From Oscillospiraceae bacterium (lineage in GTDB: Bacteria > Bacillota > Clostridia > Oscillospirales > Ruminococcaceae), in contig JAJQDP010000033.1 in the NCBI GenBank assembly GCA_021202155.1, positions 120,882-184,881 of the forward strand: a DNA stretch of 64,000 nucleotides, written 5' to 3'. How positions within the stretch are numbered: position 1 is the stretch's first letter; every line of letters starts with the position of its first letter. Shown here piece by piece: positions 7,752 through 15,171 of the stretch. Under the pieces are notes generated by a model. That model searched no databases, was not told the origin of the DNA, and was given only the letters and a program-made list of their open reading frames with translations. A program made the translations under genes and the position numbers.

Positions 7752-8204
7752 GTGAAAGTTTATCTGGATTGTTGCTGTTATTGTAGGCAATTTGACGATT
7801 TAACTCAAGAGCGGGTTAAAGCAGAGGTTGATGCAATTTTTATCATTTTTGACTTGCATTGGCAAAGGGGCATGTTGCTTGTGGGAAGCAGTTTGCTTGA
7901 AATTGAAATTGGAAAAATCAATGATTGCGAGAAGAAATCAAAAATTCTTAAGTGCTATCAAAGTGTTGATGAGATTGTTAGGTTCAGCGATAGTATTGAT
8001 TTGCGTTCACTTCAAATTCAGGAGCAGTCAAACATCCATGCATATGATAGTATCCATATAGCATGTGCGGAGGAAGCCGGTGCAGATGTTATGCTGACAA
8101 CGGATGATAGACTCATAAAAATGGCTTCGAGGTTGGACTTGAAAGTGAAAGTAATGAATCCCAGAGATTTTATTGATGAGTATATGAATGGAGGAGATTT
8201 TTAA
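7752..8204 (+). CDS. PIN-domain protein 2 (putative toxin RNase)
   Basis: 150 residues from GTG 7752, chosen because GGCGGTGG and the homologous start of copies 1 and 3 fit it. An open frame extends to 7653 but contains the promoter. Acidic PIN residues are present: Asp6 in VYLD, a mid-domain Glu, the Asp of YDSIHIACAEEAGAD and the Asp of MLTTD. The N-terminal YLDCCCYCRQFDD is identical to copy 1. TAA overlaps the partner's ATG (TAATG), giving strict coupling. The middle region differs strongly from copies 1 and 3, while N- and C-termini are conserved. Confidence 0.78.
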   Translation: MKVYLDCCCYCRQFDDLTQERVKAEVDAIFIIFDLHWQRGMLLVGSSLLEIEIGKINDCEKKSKILKCYQSVDEIVRFSDSIDLRSLQIQEQSNIHAYDSIHIACAEEAGADVMLTTDDRLIKMASRLDLKVKVMNPRDFIDEYMNGGDF

Positions 8205-8422
8205 TGGCTAAGGTAAATTACAGTAACCCTGTAGAGCTCAGAATAGCAGGTTATATGGCTTTGAAGGAAGCACTTGGAATAGATAATGCAATACGCTTTA
8301 TGCAGGATTGTTATCCGGGTTCGGGAGATTATACGAAAGAAAAGTACGAGCGTCCCGAGGTTAGCCACGAAGAAGCTGTTGCTATGATTAAAGAATATGA
8401 AAGAACCAAAGCCGCAAGTTAA
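8204..8422 (+). CDS. small partner of PIN protein 2 (putative antitoxin)
   Basis: 72 residues, MAKVNYSNPVELRIAGY… with DYTKEKYERPEVSHEEA and the shared C-terminus EYERTKAAS. It starts 1 nt inside the PIN stop codon. The terminator stem overlaps its last codons and stop. Role as antitoxin is inferred from arrangement only. Confidence 0.65.
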   Translation: MAKVNYSNPVELRIAGYMALKEALGIDNAIRFMQDCYPGSGDYTKEKYERPEVSHEEAVAMIKEYERTKAAS

Positions 8423-8437
8423 CCCCTGCGGCTTTTC
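8408..8437 (+). terminator. terminator overlapping the end of PIN partner 2
   Basis: AAAGCCGCA…TGCGGCTTTT; the 5' arm is the last coding codons (Lys-Ala-Ala) and the stop codon TAA at 8420-8422 lies in the loop. Confidence 0.8.
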
Positions 8438-8479
8438 TCTTTGCTACAAAAAAAGTTATTGCGAATTCTCACATAATTA

Positions 8480-8550
8480 TTGACAAATCCGAATGCTTGT
8501 GCTATGATAAATATGGTTTTAACACCAAAATATATTTTGGAGGAATTCAA
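8480..8550 (+). promoter_or_regulatory. promoter plus palindromic leader of exported protein D
   Basis: TTGACA at 8480, 17-nt spacer, TATGAT at 8503-8508. The perfect palindrome CCAAAATATATTTTGG at 8525-8540 overlaps the SD; ATG at 8551. It begins 16 nt after the -10, one more than in the other three copies. Confidence 0.85.
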
Positions 8551-9255
8551 ATGAAAAAAGTATTGTCAATGGCTATTGCTCTTTGCATGATGCTGACACT
8601 CACTGTTGCTGTTTTCGCAGAGGACACAGAAGTCTGGTCTGAGACCACTATGTTCTTCAGCTCAGGCAACTGGAACACCTACACTCTTGACGACGGCGAC
8701 GGCTTCCTCGAAGCTCTCCAGACCGAAGGTGCAGTTCTTGTTATCACAAGAGATGCCGAGAGTGGCGTTACCAGTGGCGGCGGAACTTCCGACACTTATG
8801 AGAACTTCGCTATCGTAGATAGCTGGTACTCTGCAGACGATTATGTATGGCTCGGAACTGCTGGTCATACTGCTGCTGATGAGCCTTCCAAGGCTATCAT
8901 CGACTGCTTGTCTGACGACGGTCTCGTTTGCACCTATGATGCAGCTACCGTTTATGCTCGTTATATTGAGCTCGGACTTGACCAGGGCGGCACTCCTACC
9001 ATCATCAGCAACACTTCTGCCGAAGGTGCTTACAACATCACCAGCGTTTCTGTAGTTGTTCCTGAGGTCACTGAGGAAGAGACAGTTGAGGAAGCTGAGA
9101 CTGAGGACGAGGCTGAGGACACCACTGAGGCTGCTGAGGAGACCACTTCTTCCTCTTCATCTTCAAGTTCTTCTTCACCTGACACCGGCGTTGCATTGGC
9201 ACTCATCCCGATGGCTATCGCAGGTATCGCAGTAGTTTCTTCTAAGAAGAGATAA
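8551..9255 (+). CDS. exported surface protein D with SPDTG-type sorting tail
   Basis: 234 residues from ATG 8551. The frame is open to 8497, but the -10 box and palindrome lie there, so the internal ATG is the start. Signal peptide (MKKVLSMAIALCMMLTLTV..., cleavage near AVFA|ED), then a domain paralogous to protein A: WNTYTLDDGDGFLEALQTEG, VLVITRDAES, AYNITSVSVVV. An acidic linker, a nine-residue poly-Ser run and SPDTG-hydrophobic-SSKKR tail follow. Function is unknown; probably surface-anchored. Confidence 0.8.
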   Translation: MKKVLSMAIALCMMLTLTVAVFAEDTEVWSETTMFFSSGNWNTYTLDDGDGFLEALQTEGAVLVITRDAESGVTSGGGTSDTYENFAIVDSWYSADDYVWLGTAGHTAADEPSKAIIDCLSDDGLVCTYDAATVYARYIELGLDQGGTPTIISNTSAEGAYNITSVSVVVPEVTEEETVEEAETEDEAEDTTEAAEETTSSSSSSSSSSPDTGVALALIPMAIAGIAVVSSKKR

Positions 9256-9276
9256 TCTCCTTTCCCACTTTCTAAA

Positions 9277-9308
9277 AGACCGTAGGTTCATGCCTGCGGT
9301 CTTTTTCT
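9277..9308 (+). terminator. terminator of exported protein D
   Basis: AGACCGTAGG-TTCATG-CCTGCGGTCT followed by TTTTTC; same family as after A and C. Confidence 0.85.
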
Positions 9309-9320
9309 TTTAATTGCCTA

Positions 9321-9392
9321 TTGCCAATTTGCGTATCTTGTGATATAATACCATTAAAGCAAGAACCTATACAAGGATTATAGGCGGTGGAA
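9321..9392 (+). promoter_or_regulatory. promoter and CCTATA/TATAGG inverted repeat of PIN module 3
   Basis: TTGCCA at 9321, 17-nt spacer, TGaTATAAT (hexamer 9344-9349). Inverted repeat CCTATA-N7-TATAGG at 9366-9384; the spacer is two bases longer than in the other copies. Confidence 0.72.
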
Positions 9393-9394
9393 TT

Positions 9395-9847
9395 GTGAAG
9401 GTATATTTGGATTGTTGCTGTTATTGCAGGCAGTTTGATGATTTGAGTCAAGAGCAAGTAAGATCTGAGGTCAAGGCTATTTTAGCTATTTTCAGACTAC
9501 ATTTGCAAGGAGACATATCTATTGTAGGAAGCGATATACTCGGCTTTGAACTTGGCAACATAAGTGATAAGGAGAAAAGATCTCAGATTCTCAGCGACTA
9601 TGGCAATGTAGACGAAATAGTTGAGTTTAGAGAAAGCATAGATTTGCGTTCGGTTCAGATTCAGGAACAGTCGAATGTGCGCAAGTTTGACAGTATGCAC
9701 ATAGCGTGTGCAGAAGAAGCCGGCGCGGATGTTATGTTGACGACTGATTACAAGCTTATAAAGATGGCTTCGAGGCTAGATTTAGAAGTAGAAATTATGA
9801 ATCCGAAGGACTATTTTGAGCAATATTTGAATGGAGGAGATTTTTAA
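9395..9847 (+). CDS. PIN-domain protein 3 (putative toxin RNase)
   Basis: 150 residues from GTG 9395 behind GGCGGTGG. The sequence is closest to PIN protein 1 (shared LTTDYKLIKMASR, conserved Asp6, mid-domain Glu, FDSMHIACAEEAGAD, MLTTD). The Cys-rich N-terminal YLDCCCYCRQFDD is retained. TAA overlaps the ATG of its partner (TAATG). It should be a metal-dependent RNase if the PIN assignment holds; target RNA is unknown. Confidence 0.78.
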   Translation: MKVYLDCCCYCRQFDDLSQEQVRSEVKAILAIFRLHLQGDISIVGSDILGFELGNISDKEKRSQILSDYGNVDEIVEFRESIDLRSVQIQEQSNVRKFDSMHIACAEEAGADVMLTTDYKLIKMASRLDLEVEIMNPKDYFEQYLNGGDF

Positions 9848-10071
9848 TGGCACAGGCACGAGTAAATTACAGCCATCCTGCAGAGCTAAGAATTGCGGGC
9901 TATGAAGCATTGGAAAAAGCACTTGGTGCTGAGGGCGCGGCTATTTTCATGAAGCAGGCATTTCCTTCCTCTGGCGATTACACCAAGGAAAAGTATGACC
10001 ATCCCGATATAAGTCATGAAGAAGCTGTTGCTTTGATTAAGGAATACCAAAGAACAAAAGCTGCCAGTTAA
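9847..10071 (+). CDS. small partner of PIN protein 3 (putative antitoxin)
   Basis: 74 residues, MAQARVNYSHPAELRIAGYE…, DYTKEKYDHPDISHEEA and C-terminus EYQRTKAAS. Very similar to partner 1. Start overlaps the PIN stop by 1 nt, and the terminator stem begins within its last codons. Antitoxin role inferred from context. Confidence 0.65.
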   Translation: MAQARVNYSHPAELRIAGYEALEKALGAEGAAIFMKQAFPSSGDYTKEKYDHPDISHEEAVALIKEYQRTKAAS

Positions 10072-10086
10072 CTGGTAGTTTTTCTT
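10059..10086 (+). terminator. terminator overlapping the end of PIN partner 3
   Basis: CTGCCAG-TTAA-CTGGTAG followed by TTTTTC; the stop codon TAA at 10069-10071 forms the loop. Confidence 0.8.
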
Positions 10087-10095
10087 TATGAGCCC

Positions 10096-10124
10096 TTGAC
10101 AAACATCACCGAAAGGTATAAGAT
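10096..10124 (+). promoter_or_regulatory. promoter of asnS
   Basis: TTGACA at 10096, 17-nt spacer, TAAGAT at 10119-10124. Confidence 0.65.
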
Positions 10125-10160
10125 AAACAGAGCAAATAAATCACAAAGGGGACATATGCT

Positions 10161-11552
10161 ATGCCAAAACTTCTGATTGACGAGATATATAAAAGTGTGA
10201 AGGGGCTTTTGCCGGACGATAACGCCGCCGACGGCACGACAGTTACCGTTGAGGGCTGGATGAGAACAAACCGTTCCAACAACAACATCGGCTTCATTTC
10301 GCTCAACGACGGCTCCTGCTTCACTAATTGCCAGGTGGTCTATGAGGCTGAAAAGCTTCCGAATTACAGCGATATTTCAAAGCTCCTGACCGGATGTGCT
10401 GTGAGCGTCACGGGTACGCTCATCCACACTCCCGAGGCAAAACAGCCTTTTGAGATAAACGCTTCTGAGATTACTCTCCTCGGCGGATGTGACGCAAGCT
10501 ATCCCTTGCAGAAAAAGCGTCACTCTTTAGAATTCTTAAGAGAGATTCCGCACTTGAGACCCCGCACCAATACCTTCATGGCAGTCTTCAAGGTTCGTTC
10601 AATCGTCTCACAGTCGATTCATGAATTCTTCCGCGAGAACGGCTTCAACTATATCCATACTCCTCTTATCACCGGCAATGATGCCGAGGGTGCGGGCGAG
10701 ACCTTCACAGTAACCACAAGAGAAGACGGCGACTATCAGCAGGATTTCTTCGGAAAACACGCCTGCCTGACCGTCTCAGGTCAGCTCCATGTTGAGCCGT
10801 TTGCACTTGCCTTGGGCAAAGTTTACACATTCGGACCGACATTTCGCGCCGAGAATTCCAATACTCCCTATCACCTGAACGAATTCTGGATGATAGAGCC
10901 GGAGATGGCTTTCTGCGACCTCAGAGGCGACATGGCTGTCATGGAAGCTCTCGTCAAGTATATCATCAAGGATGTTTTAGAAAGCTGTCCCGATGAAATG
11001 AAGTTCTTAAACGACTTCGTTTCCGAAAAGCATGACCTGATAGATAAGCTTGAGCACGTCATGAACTCTGACTTCAAGATTATAACCTACACAGAAGCTG
11101 TCGACTACCTCAAGAAAGCTCCAGTTAAGTTTGAGAACCCTGTAGAGTGGGGAATGGACTTCTTCAAGGAGCACGAGGTCTACATCTGTGACCAGGTCGC
11201 AAAAGGACCTGTGTTCCTCATCGACTTCCCGAAGGACATCAAGGCGTTCTATATGAAGCTGAACCCCGACGGAAAGACGGTCGCCGCATGTGATCTCCTC
11301 GCACCCGGAGTGGGCGAGCTGATGGGCGGCTCACAACGTGAAGAGAATTATGACGTTCTCGTCAAGAAGATGGAAGACATGCATATGGACAGAAGCACCC
11401 TTGAGTGGTATCTGGATCTCCGCAAATACGGTGGAGTCGTTCACTCCGGATTCGGTCTGGGTCTTGAGAGAATCCTCATGTACATCACCGGCGTCTCAAA
11501 TATCCGCGATGTAATTCCGTACGCAAGAACGCCCAAGAACCTTAAGTTTTAA
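10161..11552 (+). CDS. asnS: asparaginyl-tRNA synthetase
   Basis: 463 residues, full length for AsnRS. Charges tRNA-Asn with asparagine in the cytoplasm; the tRNA-Asn gene is itself in this window at 32730. An N-terminal OB-fold anticodon domain (about 10-125, VTVEGWMRTNRSNNNIGFISL) is followed by the class II catalytic core: motif 2 around TFGPTFRAENSNT and motif 3 GFGLGLERILMYITG near the end. The GGSQREENYDVL stretch is typical of AsnRS rather than AspRS. Own promoter upstream and terminator downstream, so it is probably a single-gene transcript; no T-box is seen in the roughly 30-nt leader. Confidence 0.96.
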   Translation: MPKLLIDEIYKSVKGLLPDDNAADGTTVTVEGWMRTNRSNNNIGFISLNDGSCFTNCQVVYEAEKLPNYSDISKLLTGCAVSVTGTLIHTPEAKQPFEINASEITLLGGCDASYPLQKKRHSLEFLREIPHLRPRTNTFMAVFKVRSIVSQSIHEFFRENGFNYIHTPLITGNDAEGAGETFTVTTREDGDYQQDFFGKHACLTVSGQLHVEPFALALGKVYTFGPTFRAENSNTPYHLNEFWMIEPEMAFCDLRGDMAVMEALVKYIIKDVLESCPDEMKFLNDFVSEKHDLIDKLEHVMNSDFKIITYTEAVDYLKKAPVKFENPVEWGMDFFKEHEVYICDQVAKGPVFLIDFPKDIKAFYMKLNPDGKTVAACDLLAPGVGELMGGSQREENYDVLVKKMEDMHMDRSTLEWYLDLRKYGGVVHSGFGLGLERILMYITGVSNIRDVIPYARTPKNLKF

Positions 11553-11558
11553 TAAAAT

Positions 11559-11592
11559 GCCGACCGCACTCAAAAATGTGGTCGGCTTTTAA
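11559..11592 (+). terminator. terminator of asnS
   Basis: GCCGACCGCA / TGTGGTCGGC stem (11559-11586) followed by TTTT. Confidence 0.85.
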
Positions 11593-11625
11593 ACACAAAT
11601 CGGCAAAACTGTCCGACAACTGCTA

Positions 11626-11654
11626 TTGCAATTTTCGCGACAAGCGTGTATAAT
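11626..11654 (+). promoter_or_regulatory. promoter of the degV-family gene
   Basis: TTGCAA at 11626, 17-nt spacer, TATAAT at 11649-11654. Confidence 0.7.
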
Positions 11655-11691
11655 TAAATGAAAAGTAATCTCAGAATCCAAGGAGGAAACA

Positions 11692-12573
11692 ATGGCACAG
11701 AGTTATAAAGTTTTTTCAGACGTAACATGCGATATAACCAAGGAAATGATCGAGGAGCTCTCCGAAGTCACCTTTGTCCCTATGAATATCACCGTTGGTG
11801 ATGAGGGCTATATCTATAGCTACTCGGACGACGGAACAATAACAATCGAGGAATTCTATCAGAAGCTTCGCTCAGGGCTTTTCGCTTCGACATCCCAGAT
11901 AAACCCCGAGGTCTATGAGGAATTTTTCGAGCCGGAGCTTCAGAAGGGCAACGACATCGTCTACATAGGTCTCACATCAGGTCTTTCACAGACACTGAAC
12001 GCATCAAGAGTCGCTGCGAGAAATCTTTTGGAGCAATACCCCGACAGACGAATCGAAATAGTCGACCCGTTTGAGGCTTCCCTTGGTCAGGGCTTCCTCC
12101 TCTATGAAGCAATAAAAGAGATGAGAACAGGTCTTAGTATGGACGAATTCCTTGCCTGGATAGATGAGCACAAGTACCACGTCTGCCACTGGTTCACGGT
12201 CGATACATTCGAGCACTTAAAGCGTGGCGGAAGAGTTTCCGGCGCAACTGCCGCAATGGGAACAGTACTCCAGGTCAAGCCGCTTCTTACGCTTGACGAC
12301 GATGGCAAGCTCCAGACAATTGCCAAGCCAAGAGGAAGAAAGCAGGCAACCGCCGCTCTCATAGAGGATGTCAGGAAGTCGATTCGTCCTGATCTCGGCA
12401 CATTCATCTTCATCGGACATGCCGACAACCTGACTGCCGCAGAGGAAATCCGCAACGAGCTCAAAGAGCTTTATCCGAATTCCACCATCGGAATCACCGA
12501 CATAGGACCTGTAATCGGTGCGCATGTAGGACCCGGAATGACAGCCGTAATTCACTGGGGCGACAGACACTAA
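11692..12573 (+). CDS. DegV family fatty-acid-binding protein
   Basis: 293 residues, typical DegV length. Members bind one long-chain fatty acid; in some Firmicutes such proteins (FakB) present it to the kinase FakA. Characteristic blocks are SDVTCDITKEM at the N-terminus, STSQINPEVYEEFF, GLTSGLSQTLNASRVAA, the VDTFEHLKRGGRVSGATA loop and the C-terminal IGPVIGAHVGPGMTAV. SD AAGGAGG precedes ATG 11692. It sits alone between terminators; no fakA-like gene is nearby. Fatty-acid binding is established for the family, partner unknown here. Confidence 0.92.
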   Translation: MAQSYKVFSDVTCDITKEMIEELSEVTFVPMNITVGDEGYIYSYSDDGTITIEEFYQKLRSGLFASTSQINPEVYEEFFEPELQKGNDIVYIGLTSGLSQTLNASRVAARNLLEQYPDRRIEIVDPFEASLGQGFLLYEAIKEMRTGLSMDEFLAWIDEHKYHVCHWFTVDTFEHLKRGGRVSGATAAMGTVLQVKPLLTLDDDGKLQTIAKPRGRKQATAALIEDVRKSIRPDLGTFIFIGHADNLTAAEEIRNELKELYPNSTIGITDIGPVIGAHVGPGMTAVIHWGDRH

Positions 12574-12586
12574 CTAAGATAACAAA

Positions 12587-12618
12587 AGCGGAGTGAACCT
12601 CACTCCGCTGATTTTTTA
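12587..12618. terminator. terminator between degV-family gene and convergent HD gene
   Basis: AGCGGAGTGA-ACC-TCACTCCGCT followed by a T-rich tract (ATTTTTTATTT), with AACAAAA on the other side, so it may act in both directions. Confidence 0.8.
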
Positions 12619-13236
12619 TTTCGACTTGTTCCGCTTCTCTTCAATGAAGTTCGTCGCCTCTGCGTCGGCAATGTTGAGAGCCTGAGCAAGCGGGTAATCC
12701 CGGAGGGCGTTACCGACAAGCCTTGTGTCCTCACCCATCGAGAATCCCATGTGCCATCTTATCGCCATAGCCTCATCGCGGGTGAGCTTCATGAACCCCG
12801 AAACTATGTACACAGACTTCTCGCCGTGACCGTAGGGAAGTGTGTCGTTATAGTCATAATATGGAACCTTCTCCCACTGCCCGGTCTTGTCGTTCTTGAC
12901 GTTTCGTGTGCTGACAACATATGTATTCGTCTTGCAGACGTCGTGCAGTAAAGCCACGATAGCAATCGACTCGTCCGAGAACTGAAGTCCGAAGTCGTTT
13001 TTTGCCCTGTCCGTTTCCAAGTAGGACTTGAGGCACTCGTAAACGTTGATAGAGTGCTCGCAGAGTCCGCCCTCAAAGGAATTGTGAAATCTCGTCGAAG
13101 CAGGAGCCGAGAAGAAATCGCAGTTTTTCGACTGCAGATATTCAAGAAGCTTCTCCGAGCCCTCCCGCTTGATGTTTGCCTTATAAATCTCTATAAATTT
13201 GTCCTTATATTCCTGTGCAATCAAAGATAAAGCCAA
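12616..13236 (-). CDS. HD-domain phosphohydrolase (YhaM HD-like)
   Basis: About 206 residues. FEGGLCEHSINVYECL gives the first His, VALLHDVCKTNTY the HD pair, and YGHGEKS and IRWHMG further metal-binding His residues, as in HD phosphohydrolases and the C-terminal HD domain of YhaM-type 3'-5' exoribonucleases. The OB-fold half of YhaM is absent. The frame is open to 13296, but TTGAAG-N17-TACAAT lies inside that stretch and GGGAGGAA sits 6 nt before a TTG at 13236, so I place the start there. Substrate unknown. Confidence 0.8.
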   Translation of the reverse strand: MALSLIAQEYKDKFIEIYKANIKREGSEKLLEYLQSKNCDFFSAPASTRFHNSFEGGLCEHSINVYECLKSYLETDRAKNDFGLQFSDESIAIVALLHDVCKTNTYVVSTRNVKNDKTGQWEKVPYYDYNDTLPYGHGEKSVYIVSGFMKLTRDEAMAIRWHMGFSMGEDTRLVGNALRDYPLAQALNIADAEATNFIEEKRNKSK

Positions 13237-13267
13237 CTTAGGTTCCTCCCGTAATTTGTTTACCTCA

Positions 13268-13296
13268 ATTGTAGCATAAATCTCCGGGAACTTCAA
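13268..13296 (-). promoter_or_regulatory. promoter of HD-domain gene
   Basis: On the minus strand TTGAAG (from 13296), 17-nt spacer, extended -10 TGcTACAAT. It overlaps the 5' part of the longest open frame and supports the shorter start. Confidence 0.6.
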
Positions 13297-13337
13297 GCCA
13301 TGTAGCCAAAATGTAATCTATTTTCGCACTTAAGACC

Positions 13338-13366
13338 TTGCACTAAACGGTAAAAGGTGCTATAAT
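13338..13366 (+). promoter_or_regulatory. promoter of yicC operon
   Basis: TTGCAC at 13338, 17-nt spacer, extended -10 TGcTATAAT (hexamer 13361-13366). Confidence 0.75.
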
Positions 13367-13432
13367 AACATAGAGCGTAATGTAGCGTAGTCTGTCTACC
13401 TACTGAAATAGAAACGAAGAGAGGTAACCACA

Positions 13433-14311
13433 ATGCCAAGAAGCATGACCGGCTATGGCAGGTCAAAGAAAGTCTTTGGAAACCGTGAGATAACCGTAGA
13501 GCTGAGAGCCGTCAACCACAGATTCTTTGAATTCTCAGCGAAATATCCGAGGCAGTATGCCTTCATCGAGGACAAGCTGAAGGCTCTTTATGCCAAGGAA
13601 ATCAACCGCGGCAAGGTTGAAACCTACATAACAATTGTCACAACCGACGGCTCAGATGTGAGCGTAGAAGTCAATACCGAGCTTGCAAGAAGCTACATAG
13701 AGGCGTTGAGAGGAGCGGGAGCTGAGCTTGGACTCAGGGACGACCTGACTCTCTCCCAGCTTTTCAGAATTTCCGATATATTTGCCGTCACCAAGCAGGA
13801 AGCGGACGAAAATGAAATCTGGCAGGAAGTTTCAGAAACTGCTACAGAAACTTTAGCCGGCTTTGTCGCAATGAGAGAAGCCGAGGGAGCAAGGCTCAAG
13901 GCTGACATCCTCACAAAGCTTGACAGCATCGAATCTATGGTCTGCGAGATAGAAAAGCGTTCTCCCACAGTCACAGAAGAGTACCAGAAGCGGCTCTATC
14001 AGAAGCTCCAGGATCTGCTTGAAGGCAAGAACATCGACGAGGCAAGAATCCTCACCGAAACAGCGATTTTCGCCGACAAGACTGCAGTTGACGAGGAGAC
14101 AGTGAGGCTTCACAGCCACATCGCCGCATTCAGGGAGCTTTTGGATGAGAGCGAGCCTATCGGCAAGAAGCTCGACTTCCTTGTCCAGGAAATAAACCGC
14201 GAGATAAACACAACCGGCTCAAAATGCTCCGACCTTGCGATAACCAAAATAGTGGTCGAGCTCAAGAGTGCGGTAGAAAAGATAAGAGAGCAGATTCAGA
14301 ATATCGAATAG
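13433..14311 (+). CDS. yicC: YicC/YloC family endoribonuclease
   Basis: 292 residues, the family's usual length. MTGYGRSKKVFGNREITVELRAVNHRFFE is the conserved N-terminus (conserved parts RSMTGYGR and ELRAVNHR), and the C-terminus LDFLVQEINREINTTGSKC followed by VVELKSAVEKIREQIQNIE is the conserved DUF1732 end. Family members have been shown to be RNases acting on RNA in the cytoplasm. First gene of the operon that leads through remA, gmk and rpoZ; SD GAGAGG upstream of ATG 13433. High confidence for family. Confidence 0.93.
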   Translation: MPRSMTGYGRSKKVFGNREITVELRAVNHRFFEFSAKYPRQYAFIEDKLKALYAKEINRGKVETYITIVTTDGSDVSVEVNTELARSYIEALRGAGAELGLRDDLTLSQLFRISDIFAVTKQEADENEIWQEVSETATETLAGFVAMREAEGARLKADILTKLDSIESMVCEIEKRSPTVTEEYQKRLYQKLQDLLEGKNIDEARILTETAIFADKTAVDEETVRLHSHIAAFRELLDESEPIGKKLDFLVQEINREINTTGSKCSDLAITKIVVELKSAVEKIREQIQNIE

Positions 14312-14321
14312 GAGAGATACC

Positions 14322-14570
14322 ATGAATGTAGTTGACATCGGCTATTCCTGCTATGTCTCGACAGATAAGATAGTTGCGATAGCATCTCCCGACACATCAC
14401 CGATAAAGAGAATCATTCAGGAGGCAAAGGATCGCGGCTCGCTCATCGACTGTACCTTCGGCAAGAAAAACAAGTCGGTCATAATCACCGTCAGCGACCA
14501 CGTGATACTCTCATCAAGGACGGCTGATTACATTTTGGGGACAGATGAGGGGGATGAAGCGGGTGACTAA
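14322..14570 (+). CDS. remA: RemA-family extracellular matrix regulator (DUF370)
   Basis: 82 residues. MNVVDIGYSCYVSTDKIVAI, then SPIKRIIQEAKDRG and the conserved end DHVILSSRTADYIL define RemA/YlzA-type proteins. In Bacillus subtilis RemA is a DNA-binding activator of biofilm-matrix and osmoprotection genes that forms ring-like oligomers. It lies between yicC and gmk exactly as in B. subtilis. Its 3' end overlaps the start region of gmk by several bases. Confidence 0.9.
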   Translation: MNVVDIGYSCYVSTDKIVAIASPDTSPIKRIIQEAKDRGSLIDCTFGKKNKSVIITVSDHVILSSRTADYILGTDEGDEAGD

Positions 14571-15171
14571 GGGCGTTTTGTACGTCTTTTCCGCGCCGTC
14601 AGGATGTGGCAAGGGAACAGTACTCACCGAGATAAGAAAGCGTCTGCCGAAGCTCAAATATTCCGTCTCCGCGACAACCCGAGCTCCCCGTGAGGGTGAG
14701 ATAGACGGGACGCACTACTATTTCGTTTCAAGAGAGCGGTTTGATGAGCTCGTCGAGACGGGCGGAATGCTTGAACATGCGATATTCTGCGGCAATTCCT
14801 ATGGCACACCGAAGGAGAAGGTTTTCGAGTGCCTTGATAACGGAATCGACGTGATTTTGGAGATAGAGACCAATGGCGCGATGATGGTGAAGGAGTCATA
14901 CCCGGAAGCGGTTATGATATTTATGCTCCCGCCATCGATAGAAGAACTCAGGCGTCGCCTTGAAAACCGGCACTCTGAAACCGAAGAGGTAATAAACGGC
15001 AGAGTCAACGAGGCGAAAAGAGAAATCGCCATGGCAGAAAATTACGATTATGTTTTTGTAAATGACAGCGTTTCGGAAGCAGTTGATACTCTTTATGGCA
15101 TCATGACGGCTTCAAAGAACCTCGTTAAGATAAATCAAGACCTTATAAAAGGAGTATTAGCAAAATGTTAA
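14563..15171 (+). CDS. gmk: guanylate kinase
   Basis: About 202 residues; phosphorylates GMP to GDP with ATP. P-loop SAPSGCGKGT near residue 10, then VSATTRAPREGEIDGTHYYFVSRERF (GMP-binding region) and LEIETNGAMMV, where the usual DVQGA/DIQGA has become ETNGA. Starts at ATG 14545, ATG 14554 and GTG 14563 are possible. GAGGGGG at 14547-14553 is spaced for 14563, and the resulting N-terminus (VTKGVLYVFSAPSG) matches the family. Overlaps the remA end and the rpoZ start. Confidence 0.93.
   Translation: MTKGVLYVFSAPSGCGKGTVLTEIRKRLPKLKYSVSATTRAPREGEIDGTHYYFVSRERFDELVETGGMLEHAIFCGNSYGTPKEKVFECLDNGIDVILEIETNGAMMVKESYPEAVMIFMLPPSIEELRRRLENRHSETEEVINGRVNEAKREIAMAENYDYVFVNDSVSEAVDTLYGIMTASKNLVKINQDLIKGVLAKC

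Noticed and set aside
10102..10160. T-box or other riboswitch controlling asnS
   Set aside because: Only about 30 bases lie between the likely transcription start and ATG, too short for a T-box.
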